DNA of 64,000 nt from Musa acuminata AAA Group (taxonomy: Eukaryota; Streptophyta; Magnoliopsida; Zingiberales; Musaceae), in the NCBI RefSeq assembly GCF_036884655.1, contig NC_088345.1, forward strand, positions 29,393,001 through 29,457,000. Reading direction: 5' to 3'. Below the pieces are notes generated by a model. It was not told where the DNA came from, searched no databases, and saw only the letters and a program-made list of their open reading frames with translations. Every line of letters begins with the position of its first letter. Positions within the stretch are counted from its first letter, which is position 1. A program made the position numbers and the translations under genes. Below are positions 1 to 9,466 of the stretch, piece by piece.

Positions 1-1708
1 CGTAAAATCGTTTTCAGAAACTTAACTCGAAAGCGAGTTCGGAAAGGAGTGCAGCAAAAGTAAAGAGGAAGTAAAGCATATATGGAGGTTTGCAGTAAGA
101 TAAGCAGCAAGAATAAATGTAAACTAGAGAGCACCGCAATTTTAGAGTGGTTCGGTCAATCTTAACCTACATCCACTTTTGGCTTCCTCCTCCGACGAGG
201 TCACTAACGTCCATTAGAGGCCTTCCTTCAATAGGCGAAGGCCAACCACCCTTTTACAGTTTCACTCCTTTTGACGGGCTTAGGAGACAACCCTTACAGA
301 ATTTTCTTTCCTTTCTTGACAGATCAAAATTTGGAAGAAAAGAGGAAGGAGAACTTTTAACTCATACAACACTTTTGAGCTCTAAAAATCACAGAGTAAG
401 ATTGGATTTTCGGTTTCTTTGGTTACCCTTTCATTGCTGAAAGGGTGAGGTATTTATAGGCCCCAAACTAGTTTGAATTCCGAGCTCAAAACTATTATCT
501 CCTGGAATTCCGGGGTCTGGCGGTTGCACCGCCTGGCAGAGCTCGGAGACTGAGCCTCTAGGCGGTGCCACCTCCTATCAGGGGCGGTTGCACCGCTTGG
601 CAGAGCTTGGAGATTGAGCCTCTGGGCGGTGCCACCGCCTGACAAGGGCGGTTGCACTGCCTAGTCTCGCTCGGAGATTGAGCCCAAGCGATGCCACTGC
701 CTGACTGGGGTGGTTACACCACTTGGCAGAGCTCAGAGTCAGAGCTCAGGCAGTTCCACCGCTTGTCAGGGGCGGTTGCACCGCCCAGCTTAGCTCGGAG
801 ACTGAGCCCTGGGCGGTGCCACCACCGACCCAAGCGGTGCCACCACTAACTAAGAAATCTAGGTCCGAATAGACTGATCCATTCAGCCCAATTTGGGTCT
901 ATCAAGGGCCCAATTGACCCAAGATTAAGTTAATAGGAACACCTCCCATTTCCAACTTAATCATTGTGCTAACTACGATATTTCTTAAGACATTTATTGC
1001 AACTTACTCTAGTGCGTCAATTGCTTCTTCCGGTGAGCTTCCGGCGAACTTTCGTCGATTATCCGATGAACCCTCGGTGATGCTCCTGCGGACTTTCGGC
1101 AAACTCCTAGACTTGCAACGATCCACTTGGCGAGTTTTGATGAGCTTCTTTTGGCAAGCTCCTAGACTTCTCGGATTTGTTCCCGTAGAACCTCTGACGA
1201 CCGTCCAGACTTCCGTCGAACTCTCAAACTCCCAACGTGATCATAGTCTTGACCTCGGCGTAACTCCTGCTGCATGTCTTTTTTCCATCATAGTTAATCC
1301 TGTATATGTAAAACAAAACTTCGATCGAGACAATTAATCCTAAGTAATTAACCAAGTTGTCCGGCATGTCATTGGTCCCTCGACGCTCCGTCCGATTCTT
1401 CGGCGCATCATCCTCTCCTGCGACCTATTGCCCAATCGGCCAGTTGACTCCACAACTCCGATATCCTTAGCACAATACCCACTCTTCTTGGCCTGATGCC
1501 CGAGTCCACGACCCGAAGCCTTCTGTCAATACGTCGACCGATCCATCGGCCCGACGTGCAATCTTCTAACATGTTCCTTCGGCACAACATGATTTTTCCT
1601 GCTTTTATTCTCTCTTCCTGATCAAAGCATCCTGTGTCACTCAAAATGCAGATTAAAACATAAACAGAATTATCAATTGGTTTCATCATCAAAATACGAG
1701 ATTCAACA
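1..1708 (-). repeat. X-family LTR, truncated by window edge
   Basis: On the minus strand the LTR begins TGTTGAATCTCG at 1708 and runs off the window start about 50 bp short of its expected end. It matches the LTRs at 17538-19186, 21978-23262 and 55760-57275. In reading order it has: a start with TTTTGATGATGAAAC; a segment of repeated CGGAAG/CTCGCCGG words (about 985-1240); a cluster of GC-rich palindromes; and a TATAAATA box at 451-458. ORFs inside it are not conserved between copies and are not genes. Confidence 0.85.
445..860 (-). promoter_or_regulatory. LTR promoter with GC-palindrome cluster
   Basis: TATAAATA (RC of 451-458) lies just downstream, in the minus sense, of a run of imperfect palindromes of the type GGCGGTTGCACCGCC, between about 519 and 855. 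The same layout recurs in every X-family LTR here. Its position upstream of the TATA box fits a U3 promoter or enhancer array; that role is inferred. Confidence 0.5.
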
Positions 1709-1874
1709 CTAACTATCAAGTGTTTGAGATATAAGTTCAAATCATTGCATAATAAACATAATTTCCAGTTTTATCATTATGCAATTTGTAAGTTAGAAAA
1801 TTTAACAAGTGTTATATGAAGCAAGCTAATAAGTTTTGCATTATGCAAGCTAGTGAGTTTTTTGCAAACTTTTT
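1709..1874 (-). other. X interior, 3' remnant
   Basis: AT-rich sequence with short repeats built on the word GCAAGCTAG. It matches the minisatellite at 14155-14460 on the far side of Gypsy A, as expected if A split one interior. There is no coding sequence and no clear polypurine tract. Confidence 0.55.
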
Positions 1875-2313
1875 TGTTAGAACCCTTGCAGATTCTAAAC
1901 TTGGGATTGATCTCTTTAGGGGATCGGCCTCCTTGGAACTCTATAGGGGTTCCTCCCTCCAAGTTGCTGCTCAAAGGCTGCAGAAAAGATTCATCTATTG
2001 CTTATGAAAAGAGGAGGAATACATGACTATTTATAGGGCTTCTAAACCCTAACTCCTAATATGACTCATACTCAAGACTTCTACTTCTAACCAACTCCTA
2101 ATAGGACTCCTACTCAAGACTCCTATTCCTTTACAACTCCTTATTCTTCTATAAGAAATAACCTCCTAACCCTAGCGGGCCTCTTTAATAGGGGTCAACT
2201 TATGTAGGTTTTACATAAATGTCCCTCTCAATTAGGACTCTCCTAGCTAGAGTCCTAACAGTTTTATATGAATATCTCTCTCAATTAGGACTCTCCTAGC
2301 TAGAGTCCTAACA
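1875..2313 (-). repeat. Gypsy A 3' LTR
   Basis: Bounded by TG...CA on the minus strand (TGTTAGGACTC to GGGTTCTAACA). A purine tract GAAGAGGGTGGG lies at about 2315-2330, where the plus-strand primer is expected. The U3 end carries a tandem duplication of about 64 bp (from about 2235), which is absent from the LTRs of relative C. A TATAAATA-like box is seen near 2024-2031. Confidence 0.9.
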
Positions 2314-2598
2314 GACCCACCCTCTTCAAATCAGCCTTGTCCTCAAGGCTAACGATTTATGAATTTTGGGAATTTGATCTTCAAGTCATCATAGTTCTCC
2401 CAAGTGGCATCTTCTGTTGGTAGGTTCACCCACTGTATTAGCACTTTAGTAGTGGGTCGTCATCGTCGAGTCACGATCCGTCGATCAATAATGGCACTTG
2501 GCTAGGTCTGGAGTTCTCCTTGGATAGTTTGGTGGGTGGCTTTGGGCTGTCTCCAAGCACCTATTTACAATTTTTGTTTGGCCGTTGATTTGTGGGTG
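2314..2598 (-). pseudogene. Gypsy A integrase C-terminus and chromodomain-like tail
   Basis: The minus strand reads an integrase end around YHPQINGQTKIVNRCLET (about 2545-2600). A tail with the pattern LIQW...TWE follows, typical of the chromodomain-like end of plant chromoviruses. The tail is only partly in frame here and is better preserved in C (30830-31090). Copia B separates this piece from the rest of pol at 9467. The tail is thought to steer integration by reading chromatin marks (family knowledge). It is non-functional because of stops and the missing catalytic core. Confidence 0.7.
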
Positions 2599-2603
2599 AT
2601 ATG

Positions 2604-3823
2604 TGTTGGGAAATCATTGGGGGGCGACATCATATGCGCAGCGGAAGAACAAGAAAACAAATATCCCCGATTCCCAAAAAAATGTTCGTCGTCGTGCGAA
2701 GATTGGTGCGCAAAAATCCGCAAAACACAAAACTGCGTATATTGATTGTGTTACCTAGGGAGATCGTATATCCCTGTTTCCTTGCAGATCCTTAGGATAG
2801 GGTGAAGGAGGTCAAGCGTCCTCCTCTCTAGCGGTGATCCACACAGCAGGGTTGCGACGACGCTCCTCCTCAAAACTCCAGGCCTACTCTGAGGTGGAGA
2901 GGGAGAGGAGAATAGGAAGGGCAAGCAAAGACTCTAGCCTATGAGGCTGTGAATCCCTCCTATTTATAGAGATCCCGTGTCAAAACCCTAATGGGTCCTT
3001 TCCCTAGTGGGTATTGGATCTGCATCCAATAAGACAAGGGCTCCGTCGGATATCTCATATCCGAACCTCTACTCATCGCAATGCCTACCATATGTGTGTG
3101 ACCCTCTAGGCCCAATATCGAGCTGGCCGTGAGTCATACCTGTCAGAACTCCTTCTAACTCAGTGAATTATTATCTCTGTAATAATTCACTCGACTCATC
3201 GACTACGGAAGTACTAGGCCACTACGCCGTAGTCCCCAGACGATACAGGGGAATCCAATCCATTGGACCTGTCTATCCTCAGTTACCATGTACCTATAGT
3301 CCCTCATCCATCTAATATCCCAGAGACCGTATATCGAGCATGGTGCTGTCAGACCCATACGGTTTCTACTCGAGTCTCGCTCTAATCGGATTCTCCCGGA
3401 GAACTCTTTCTCTCTCAACCCGAATGACCCTGGCCAGGGATTTGTCTGAGCAAGAACACATGGGATATTCCTCTTATGATACCGAGAGTGGATGATCCTC
3501 TATCGACACTCAATAGCCCTCGTAAGGTCGACTACCACTCCCAATGACCAGCTGTACTAGATCTGGGAACAGCCAAACCTATAAGTCTGGTATCAAAGAG
3601 TGGAGCACTCATACAGGACATCCTTGGTGTCTCAAGTCTAAGAACCAGATACACCACTAGGACTACGGAATCGTTGTCTGACAATAAGGCATCATTAACC
3701 ATCCAGCATTCCGTAAGCGGATCAATCAGTGAACTCATTCTCCAATGAGCACCTGTACTGTATCCCTAGTGTCCCTACACGAGCAGCTATGAGACCAGCT
3801 ACATCCATCATATGGACGGGTAT
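2604..3823 (-). repeat. Copia B 3' LTR, 5'-truncated
   Basis: Matches 7961-9183 almost base for base, then stops at 3823 inside the LTR. A small cluster of differences near 2795-2812 is the main change. A TATA-like box, TATAAATA on the minus strand, lies near 2971-2978. ORFs here also occur in the other LTR and are not genes. Confidence 0.9.
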
Positions 3824-6077
3824 TAGATACCTGCGTAAAGTTGAAACTTGTGTATTAGATACCTGAACAGACTCGGGCTGTAGAGTGGTGCTTGAGCTTG
3901 GTTCTCCAACCTCGCTTAATTCTATCATTCTCCCACTGTCTCCGTCAAGAATGTGTTCCTTCTCAAGGAACACTGCTCTCTTAGCTACAAAGACCTTTTG
4001 GTCCTCGAGATGATAGAACTAATACCCACAAGTTTCCTTGGGGTATCCCACAAATTTACATCGCCCTATCCTTGATTCTAACTTATCGGGGTTGTGTCTT
4101 TTAACATGGGCAGAGCAGCCTCAAATCTTAACAACCTTAAGATCAGGCTTCTTCCCTTTCCATATCTAATATGGTGTAGACACTACCGACTTAGTTGGAA
4201 CTCTGTTCAGAAGGTAAGCTGCGGTTTCTAGGGCATATCCCCAGAATGAGATGGGTAGGTCAGCGAAACTCATCATGGACCGTACCATATCTAATAATGT
4301 ACGATTTCTCCTTTCAGAGACACCATTGAGCTGAGGTGTATAAGGAGGTGTCCATTGGGATAATATCCCATGGTCCTTGAGGAAGTGAGTAAACTCTGTA
4401 CTTAAGTACTCACCTCCTCGATCTGATCGAAGAGTTTTGATACTCTTTCCAGTCTGGTTCTCCACCTCATTCTTATACTCTCTGAATTTCTCAAAGGCCT
4501 CGGACTTGTACTTCATTAAGTACACATATCCATACCTTGAGAAATCATCAGTAAATGTAATGAAGTAGGAGTAACCTCCAATGGCATGAGTTGACATGGG
4601 TCCACATACATCACTATGTATGAGTTCCAACAACTCAGTGGCTCTCTCTCCAGTTCCACTAAATGGAGAGTTGGTCAGTTTTCCACGAATGCAAGGCTCA
4701 CAAGTTGCATATGACACATAGTCGAATGGATCTAGATATCCATCATTTAGCAACTTTTGAATCCTTCTTTCATGGATGTGACCTAGCCTACAATGCCACA
4801 GGTATGCACTGTTCAACTCATCTCGTTTCCTTTTGGACACATTTACATTCATGATATGTGGAGTGGTGTCTAACATAAATAAACCATTATGCAATGTTCC
4901 TTTCGTGATGATCTTATCATCTAATAATATCGAACAACCATTGTTCTCAAAAACAAATTTATATCCACTAACTGTTAAACATGAAATGGAGATAATGTTT
5001 TTGATAATAGAAGGAACAAAATAACATGCATCTAATGCAATAAAAGCTCCACTAGGCAGATGTAGAGCGACCTCGCCAACAGCTAATACAGCAACTTTTG
5101 CTCCATTACCCATCTTGAGGTCCATCTCGCCTCTCTCTAGTCTCCTAGGCCTTGCCAGAACCTGCAACGAATTGCATATATGATAAGCACTACCGGTATC
5201 TAATACCCATGTGTTATCATAAGAGTCTGACAAATGGAGACTGGTCATGAATGTACCTGAAGCTTCATCAAGCTTTTGTTTCGCCCTTTCTGCAAGGTAC
5301 TCTTTGCAGTTTCTCTTCCAGTGCCCATCTTTACCACAGTGGAAGCACTGGCCTTTGTCCTTTGTTGGGTCCTTCTTAGCAACCTTTGCTTTACCTTGTT
5401 TGCCCTTGCCCTTTCCCTTCTTAAGGGACCTTTCTGCTTTCCTTTTCTTTCTGGTCTCACCAGTGTAGAGAACTGGCTTCTCTTTCTTAATAGTACTCTC
5501 TGCCTCCCTCAACATATTGAGGAGCTCTGGGAGAGTCACCTCAAGCTTGTTCATATTAAAGTTCATTATGAACTGTGAAAAGGAATCTGGTAGGGACTGA
5601 AGCACAATGTCCACACACAAGTTATCCTCTAGGACCATTCCTAGACCTGTGAGTTTCTCTATCCACTCAATCATCTTTAGGACATGGTTCTGAACCGGTG
5701 TCCCCTCAGTCATCCTAGCGCGGAAAAAGGCTCTTGGATATCTCATATCGTTGAGTCCTTCCCTGTTTCTCAAACAATTTACGGACATGTAGGAGAATGG
5801 ATCTGGCATCCATCTTTTCATGTTGTCTCTGTAACTCTGGAGTCATAGAGCCCAACATATAGCACTGAGCAAGAGTGGAGTCATCAATGTACTTCACGTA
5901 GCGAGCGATCTCATCCTCGCTTGCCCCTTCTTCGGGCGTAGGCATCACTGTATCAAGGACGTACACGATTTTCTCCGCTGTGAGAACAATTCTCAAGTTA
6001 CGGAGCCAATCCGTATAATTTGGACCAGTGAGGCGGTTGACATCAAGTATGCCACGTAAGGGATTTGAAAGCGACAT
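3824..6077 (-). pseudogene. Copia B gag-protease-integrase pseudogene
   Basis: The start is ATG at 6077, giving MSLSNPLRGILDVNRL, a typical Copia gag beginning. The reading frame shifts once near 5730-5745, next to a run of A residues in the coding strand complement. It then continues through a CCHC knuckle ([14 protein letters not shown]), a protease with a D-T-G active site ([10 protein letters not shown]), the pre-integrase zinc motif (HCRLGH...CEPC) and an integrase core with its three acidic positions in [16 protein letters not shown] and NGVSERRN. Three in-frame stops lie downstream: one just below 4166, one in the KI-stop-GC motif near 4110-4120, one near 4020. Coding similarity ends near 3830 after the integrase C-terminus, where the truncated LTR begins. 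Reverse transcriptase and RNase H are absent, so it is dead in cis. Confidence 0.88.
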
Positions 6078-6216
6078 TTTCTGAAAATAAAGATGTAGCA
6101 AAAATGAATAACATGCAGATTTTGCAAGAAATAAACTATCAAGATATGGACTTCTATCTTAATATGCTCCCACTATTTTACTAACGAGTCACGCGACACC
6201 CTCAGCACGTGAAACG
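6078..6216 (-). other. Copia B leader next to gag
   Basis: Untranslated leader immediately upstream of the gag ATG. It is AT-rich and without a recognised motif. Confidence 0.5.
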
Positions 6217-6574
6217 GAAGTCTCCGGCAGACTTCTAGTGGGGATCAGGATCCAATCAGCGTCTTAGTGTAACCTCGAGGGACTCGACCAATCACACTAA
6301 GCCTAAAAGGTAGACAACTCTTGTCGATCACAACTCCTTGTGATTCCCGTCCTGTTCGGCCTCCGAATCACCATGGCCTCGAGGGACTCGACCAACCATG
6401 ATGCTCGGTTAAGTCAACACCTTCGTTACAAGATGAGTCTGATTTGATGATATACCCTCGAGGGACTCGACCAAGCATATCATGCCCTCAGGTCACCGGT
6501 GACATCTCTATGTCGTAAGCAAGATAGCGAATCGCGATATAGGTGAGTCTCGAGGGACTCGACCAACTCAACCT
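6217..6574 (-). other. Array of RNA-type hairpins in the Copia B leader
   Basis: Four copies of the word CCTCGAGGGACTCGACCAA (first base T in copy 4) start at 6273, 6377, 6456 and 6548. Each is flanked by a different inverted repeat: CTTAGTGT/ACACTAAG (6263-6270, 6294-6301); CATGG/CCATG (6372-6376, 6396-6400, extendable past one mismatch); ATGATAT/ATATCAT (6447-6453, 6477-6483); AGGTGAG/CTCAACCT with one bulge (6541-6547, 6567-6574). The word can itself pair as TCGAG-GGA-CTCGA. Simple hairpins lie between: 6217-6235, 6313-6325, 6327-6344, 6501-6514, and a palindrome at 6492-6503. In the element's transcript this would be a densely folded leader. A packaging, dimerisation or translation role is inference. 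Confidence 0.7.
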
Positions 6575-7340
6575 ACACCGGGATTCGGTTCCTACTCATA
6601 ACGATGGAAGGCCACGTGGGTCAATCTAATTGCCTCACGTTTACCGACTTAATATTATCGAGAGATGTTTCTATGATTTGGTCTCTTAATATGACATGTC
6701 ACACATATACATATTTAATACATATCTACATCGCATGCAAATATATATACATATCTAGTATGTGTATAAGCAATCACACCAGATGATCATGGACCACAAC
6801 CTAATATGATTAGGCCCGAGCCAGTAGGCCTAATCACTCACATCAAGATCTATGTGTGCAACGGTGCATCTCCATGCCTTGTGATCGTCCATCTCGTCCT
6901 CGTCGGTTCCGTCGACATCTTGATGCATCTCCATGCATCACGATCGTCCGTCTCGTGGGTCCCGCTATGGCTTCCACGCTCCCGCTGCGCCTCCTCATGT
7001 GATTACAACTTAATCATAGGCACGCAGGCCCGACAATAAACGAGAAATATAATGGAGGTTCGCAGACCTCAATAATAATAATCACAAGTACACACATCAC
7101 ACGGTCCATGATCATCCGTCCACTCATCATACATCATATGTATAAATAATCATCATCATGTAGGACTACTAGATAATAATAAAAATAATAATCAACTAAA
7201 CCTTTTAATTAATTAATATTTTCTGAAATCAGGGACATGTAGGGAATTTCTCAATTCCTAAGGGTATTTTCGTAATTTGGTAAAAGACAGAAACTGGAAT
7301 TTCTCAAATTCCGAGGGGCAAAACTGTCTTTTTCCCAGAA
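6575..7340 (-). other. Copia B leader, central part
   Basis: Contains more perfect hairpins: GATTAGGCC/GGCCTAATC (6808-6816, 6827-6835) and TGATGCAT-CTCC-ATGCATCA (6921-6940). There is also a direct repeat of about 35 bp (about 6865-6900 and 6922-6957) built on GCATCTCCATGC...GATCGTCC. The rest (7030-7340) is AT-rich with short AATAAT runs. No protein-coding sequence is supported. Confidence 0.55.
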
Positions 7341-7344
7341 AACC

Positions 7345-7860
7345 CTAATGCCCTTTCCCCTTTTCGCTGCTGCCGCCGCCGCCACCCTGCCGGCGGCGGC
7401 CTGTGCGGCGAGGGGCGGGGCGCTGCCCTCGCCTGCGGGCGGCACGCCCGCTGGGGTCGCTGCCGCTGCAGGTGGGCGCCCCCGCGGGCGCCGCCGCCTT
7501 CGCGGGCGGTTCTGCCCGCGAGTCAGCGCCCGCAGGTGGTGCTGTCTCGCTGGCGGCCGCCCCTGAGGGGTTTTTGCCCGTGGGAGCAGCGGCCACAGGC
7601 GCCGCTGCCCTGCGGTGCCTCAGCCCGCGCTGCTGCCCCGCGGCGCCTCTACCCGCGGGCTCAGCGGCCGCAGGCGCCTCTACCCGCGGGCTGCCAGCCC
7701 CGCCGGCAGCAAGCCTGCTGCAAGCAGGCCGCCGGCCGGCTGCTGCAGACACAGCGCTTGCGCATGTGCCGGCGCTGTGCTGCCTGGCTGCGACTGCGGC
7801 TGCCGCTGCAGGTGGCTGCAGGCATGCAGATCGAGGGCAGCAACTGTTGCTGCCCTTCCT
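7345..7860 (-). other. GC-rich island in the Copia B leader
   Basis: About 500 bp of very GC-rich DNA made of shuffled GCCGCC, CCCGCGGGC and GCAGGCGCC words, in an otherwise AT-rich element. Long open frames exist on both strands (for example 7345-7905 minus and 7403-7954 plus). They encode only Ala/Pro/Arg/Gly low-complexity runs, which is what GC-rich sequence gives by chance. It may be an expanded GC repeat or a captured host fragment; neither can be shown here. Confidence 0.55.
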
Positions 7861-7940
7861 CGCTTTTGCGTCAACGATTTTGACGTCAAAATTCTTCCTA
7901 AACACAATACACGCAGTTCAAAACCAATCATTCGCACGAA

Positions 7941-7960
7941 CAACCTGGCTCTGATACCAC
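7941..7960 (-). promoter_or_regulatory. Copia B primer-binding site
   Basis: Directly after the 5' LTR end (TTTCCCAACA) the minus strand reads GTGGTATCAGAGCCAGG. This matches the 3' end of initiator tRNA-Met used by most plant Copia elements. It fixes the LTR boundary and the direction of the element. Confidence 0.9.
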
Positions 7961-9461
7961 TGTTGGGAAATCATAGGGGGGCGACATCATATGCGCAGCG
8001 GAAGAACAAGAAAACAAAAATCCCCGATTCCCAAAAAGATGTTCGTCGTCGTGCGAAGATTGGTGCGCAAAAATCCGCAAAACACAAAACTGCGTATATT
8101 GATTGTGTTACCTAGGGAGATCGTATATCCCTGTTTCCTTGCAGATCCTTAGGAGAGAGATCCTTAGGAGATCAAGCGTCCTCCTCTCTAGCGGTGATCC
8201 ACACAGCAGGGTTGCGACGACGCTCCTCCTCAAAACTTCAGGCCTACTCTGAGGTGGAGAGGGAGAGGAGAATAGGAAGGGCAAGCAAAGACTCTAGCCT
8301 ATGAGGCTGTGAATCCCTCCTATTTATAGAGATCCCGTGTCAAAACCCTAATGGGTCCTTTCCCTAGTGGGTATTGGATCTGCATCCAATAAGACAAGGG
8401 CTCCGTCGGATATCTCATATCCGAACCTCTACTCATCGCAATGCCTACCATATGTGTGTGACCCTCTAGGCCCAATATCGAGCTGGCCGTGAGTCATACC
8501 TGTCAGAACTCCTTCTAACTCAGTGAATTATTATCTCTGTAATAATTCACTCAACTCATCGACTACGGAAGTACTAGGCCACTACGCCGTAGTCCCCAGA
8601 CGATACAGGGGAATCCAATCCATTGGACCTGTCTATCCTCAGTTACCATGTACCTATAGTCCCTCATCCATCTAATATCCCAGAGACCGTATATCGAGCA
8701 TGGTGCTGTCAGACCCATACGGTTTCTACTCGAGTCTCGCTCTAATCGGATTCTCCCGGAGAACTCTTTCTCTCTCAACCCGAATGACCCTGGCCAGGGA
8801 TTTGTCTGAGCAAGAACACATGGGATATTCCTCTTATGATACCGAGAGTGGATGATCCTCTATCGACACTCAATAGCCCTCGTAAGGTCGACTACCACTC
8901 CCAATGACCAGCTGTACTAGATCTGGGAACAGCCAAACCTATAAGTCTGGTATCAAAGAGTGGAGCACTCATACAGGACATCCTTGGTGTCTCAAGTCTA
9001 AGAACCAGATACACCACTAGGACTACGGAATCGTTGTCTGACAATAAGGCATCATCAACCATCCAGCATTCCGTAAGCGGATCAATTAGTGAACTCATTC
9101 TCCAATGAGCACCTGTACTGTATCCCTAGTGTCCCTACACGAGCAGCTATGAGACCAGCTGCATCCATCATATGGACGGGTATACAGCACACCAGTCTAT
9201 CCGGTTATCACGATGTCCCTCTCGAGTAACCTATGACCGGGATTATTTAGGATATGTGTTTAAAGGTGAATCGATCTCATTATCGTGATCTCATCACGAT
9301 CCGATTCCCATTGCACAAATCCAAGGACATCACAATATATATGCATTTATGCAATAGTTATAAAGTGATATACGCCAAAATATAATAAGCAAAAAGATTC
9401 TGTATCAAGTCACACGTGTCATCACTCACGTGATTGGCTTGCTGGGCACTTATGACTAGCA
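7961..9461 (-). repeat. Copia B 5' LTR, complete
   Basis: 1501 bp from TGCTAGTCATAAG (9461) to TTTCCCAACA (7961) on the minus strand. It defines the full LTR length against which the 3' copy is seen to be truncated. The promoter TATA-like box TATAAATA lies near 8322-8329. Confidence 0.92.
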
Positions 9462-9466
9462 ATATG

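Larger units (their letters stand above)
2604..9461 (-). mobile_element. Copia B, internally deleted, inserted in Gypsy A
   Basis: A 6858-bp insertion with TG...CA ends and an exact ATATG duplication (2599-2603 and 9462-9466). The interrupted Gypsy sequence can be checked against the uninterrupted copy in C at about 31090-31110. Order on the minus strand: 1501-bp 5' LTR (7961-9461), PBS, 1.9-kb leader, gag-protease-integrase pseudogene, truncated 3' LTR (2604-3823). RT, RNase H, the polypurine tract and about 280 bp of the 3' LTR start are missing. The shared LTR part is about 99% identical by eye, so insertion was recent. Gag and integrase motifs and the long LTR suggest the Tork/Angela side of Copia, without certainty. 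Confidence 0.92.

Noticed and set aside
3203..3973. ORFs at 3203-3418, 3532-3738 and their copies at 8563-8778 and 8892-9098 as genes
   Set aside because: Apart from the integrase end above 3823, they lie in the Copia B LTRs, are duplicated only because LTRs are duplicated, and have no family features.
6273..6566. The four CCTCGAGGG words as a simple tandem repeat
   Set aside because: The spacing is uneven (104, 79 and 92 bp), and the flanks differ in sequence while keeping self-complementarity, which a plain tandem duplication would not give.
7345..7954. Long ORFs on both strands in the GC-rich island
   Set aside because: They are Ala/Pro/Arg/Gly low-complexity translations, open in several frames at once because GC-rich sequence lacks stop codons.
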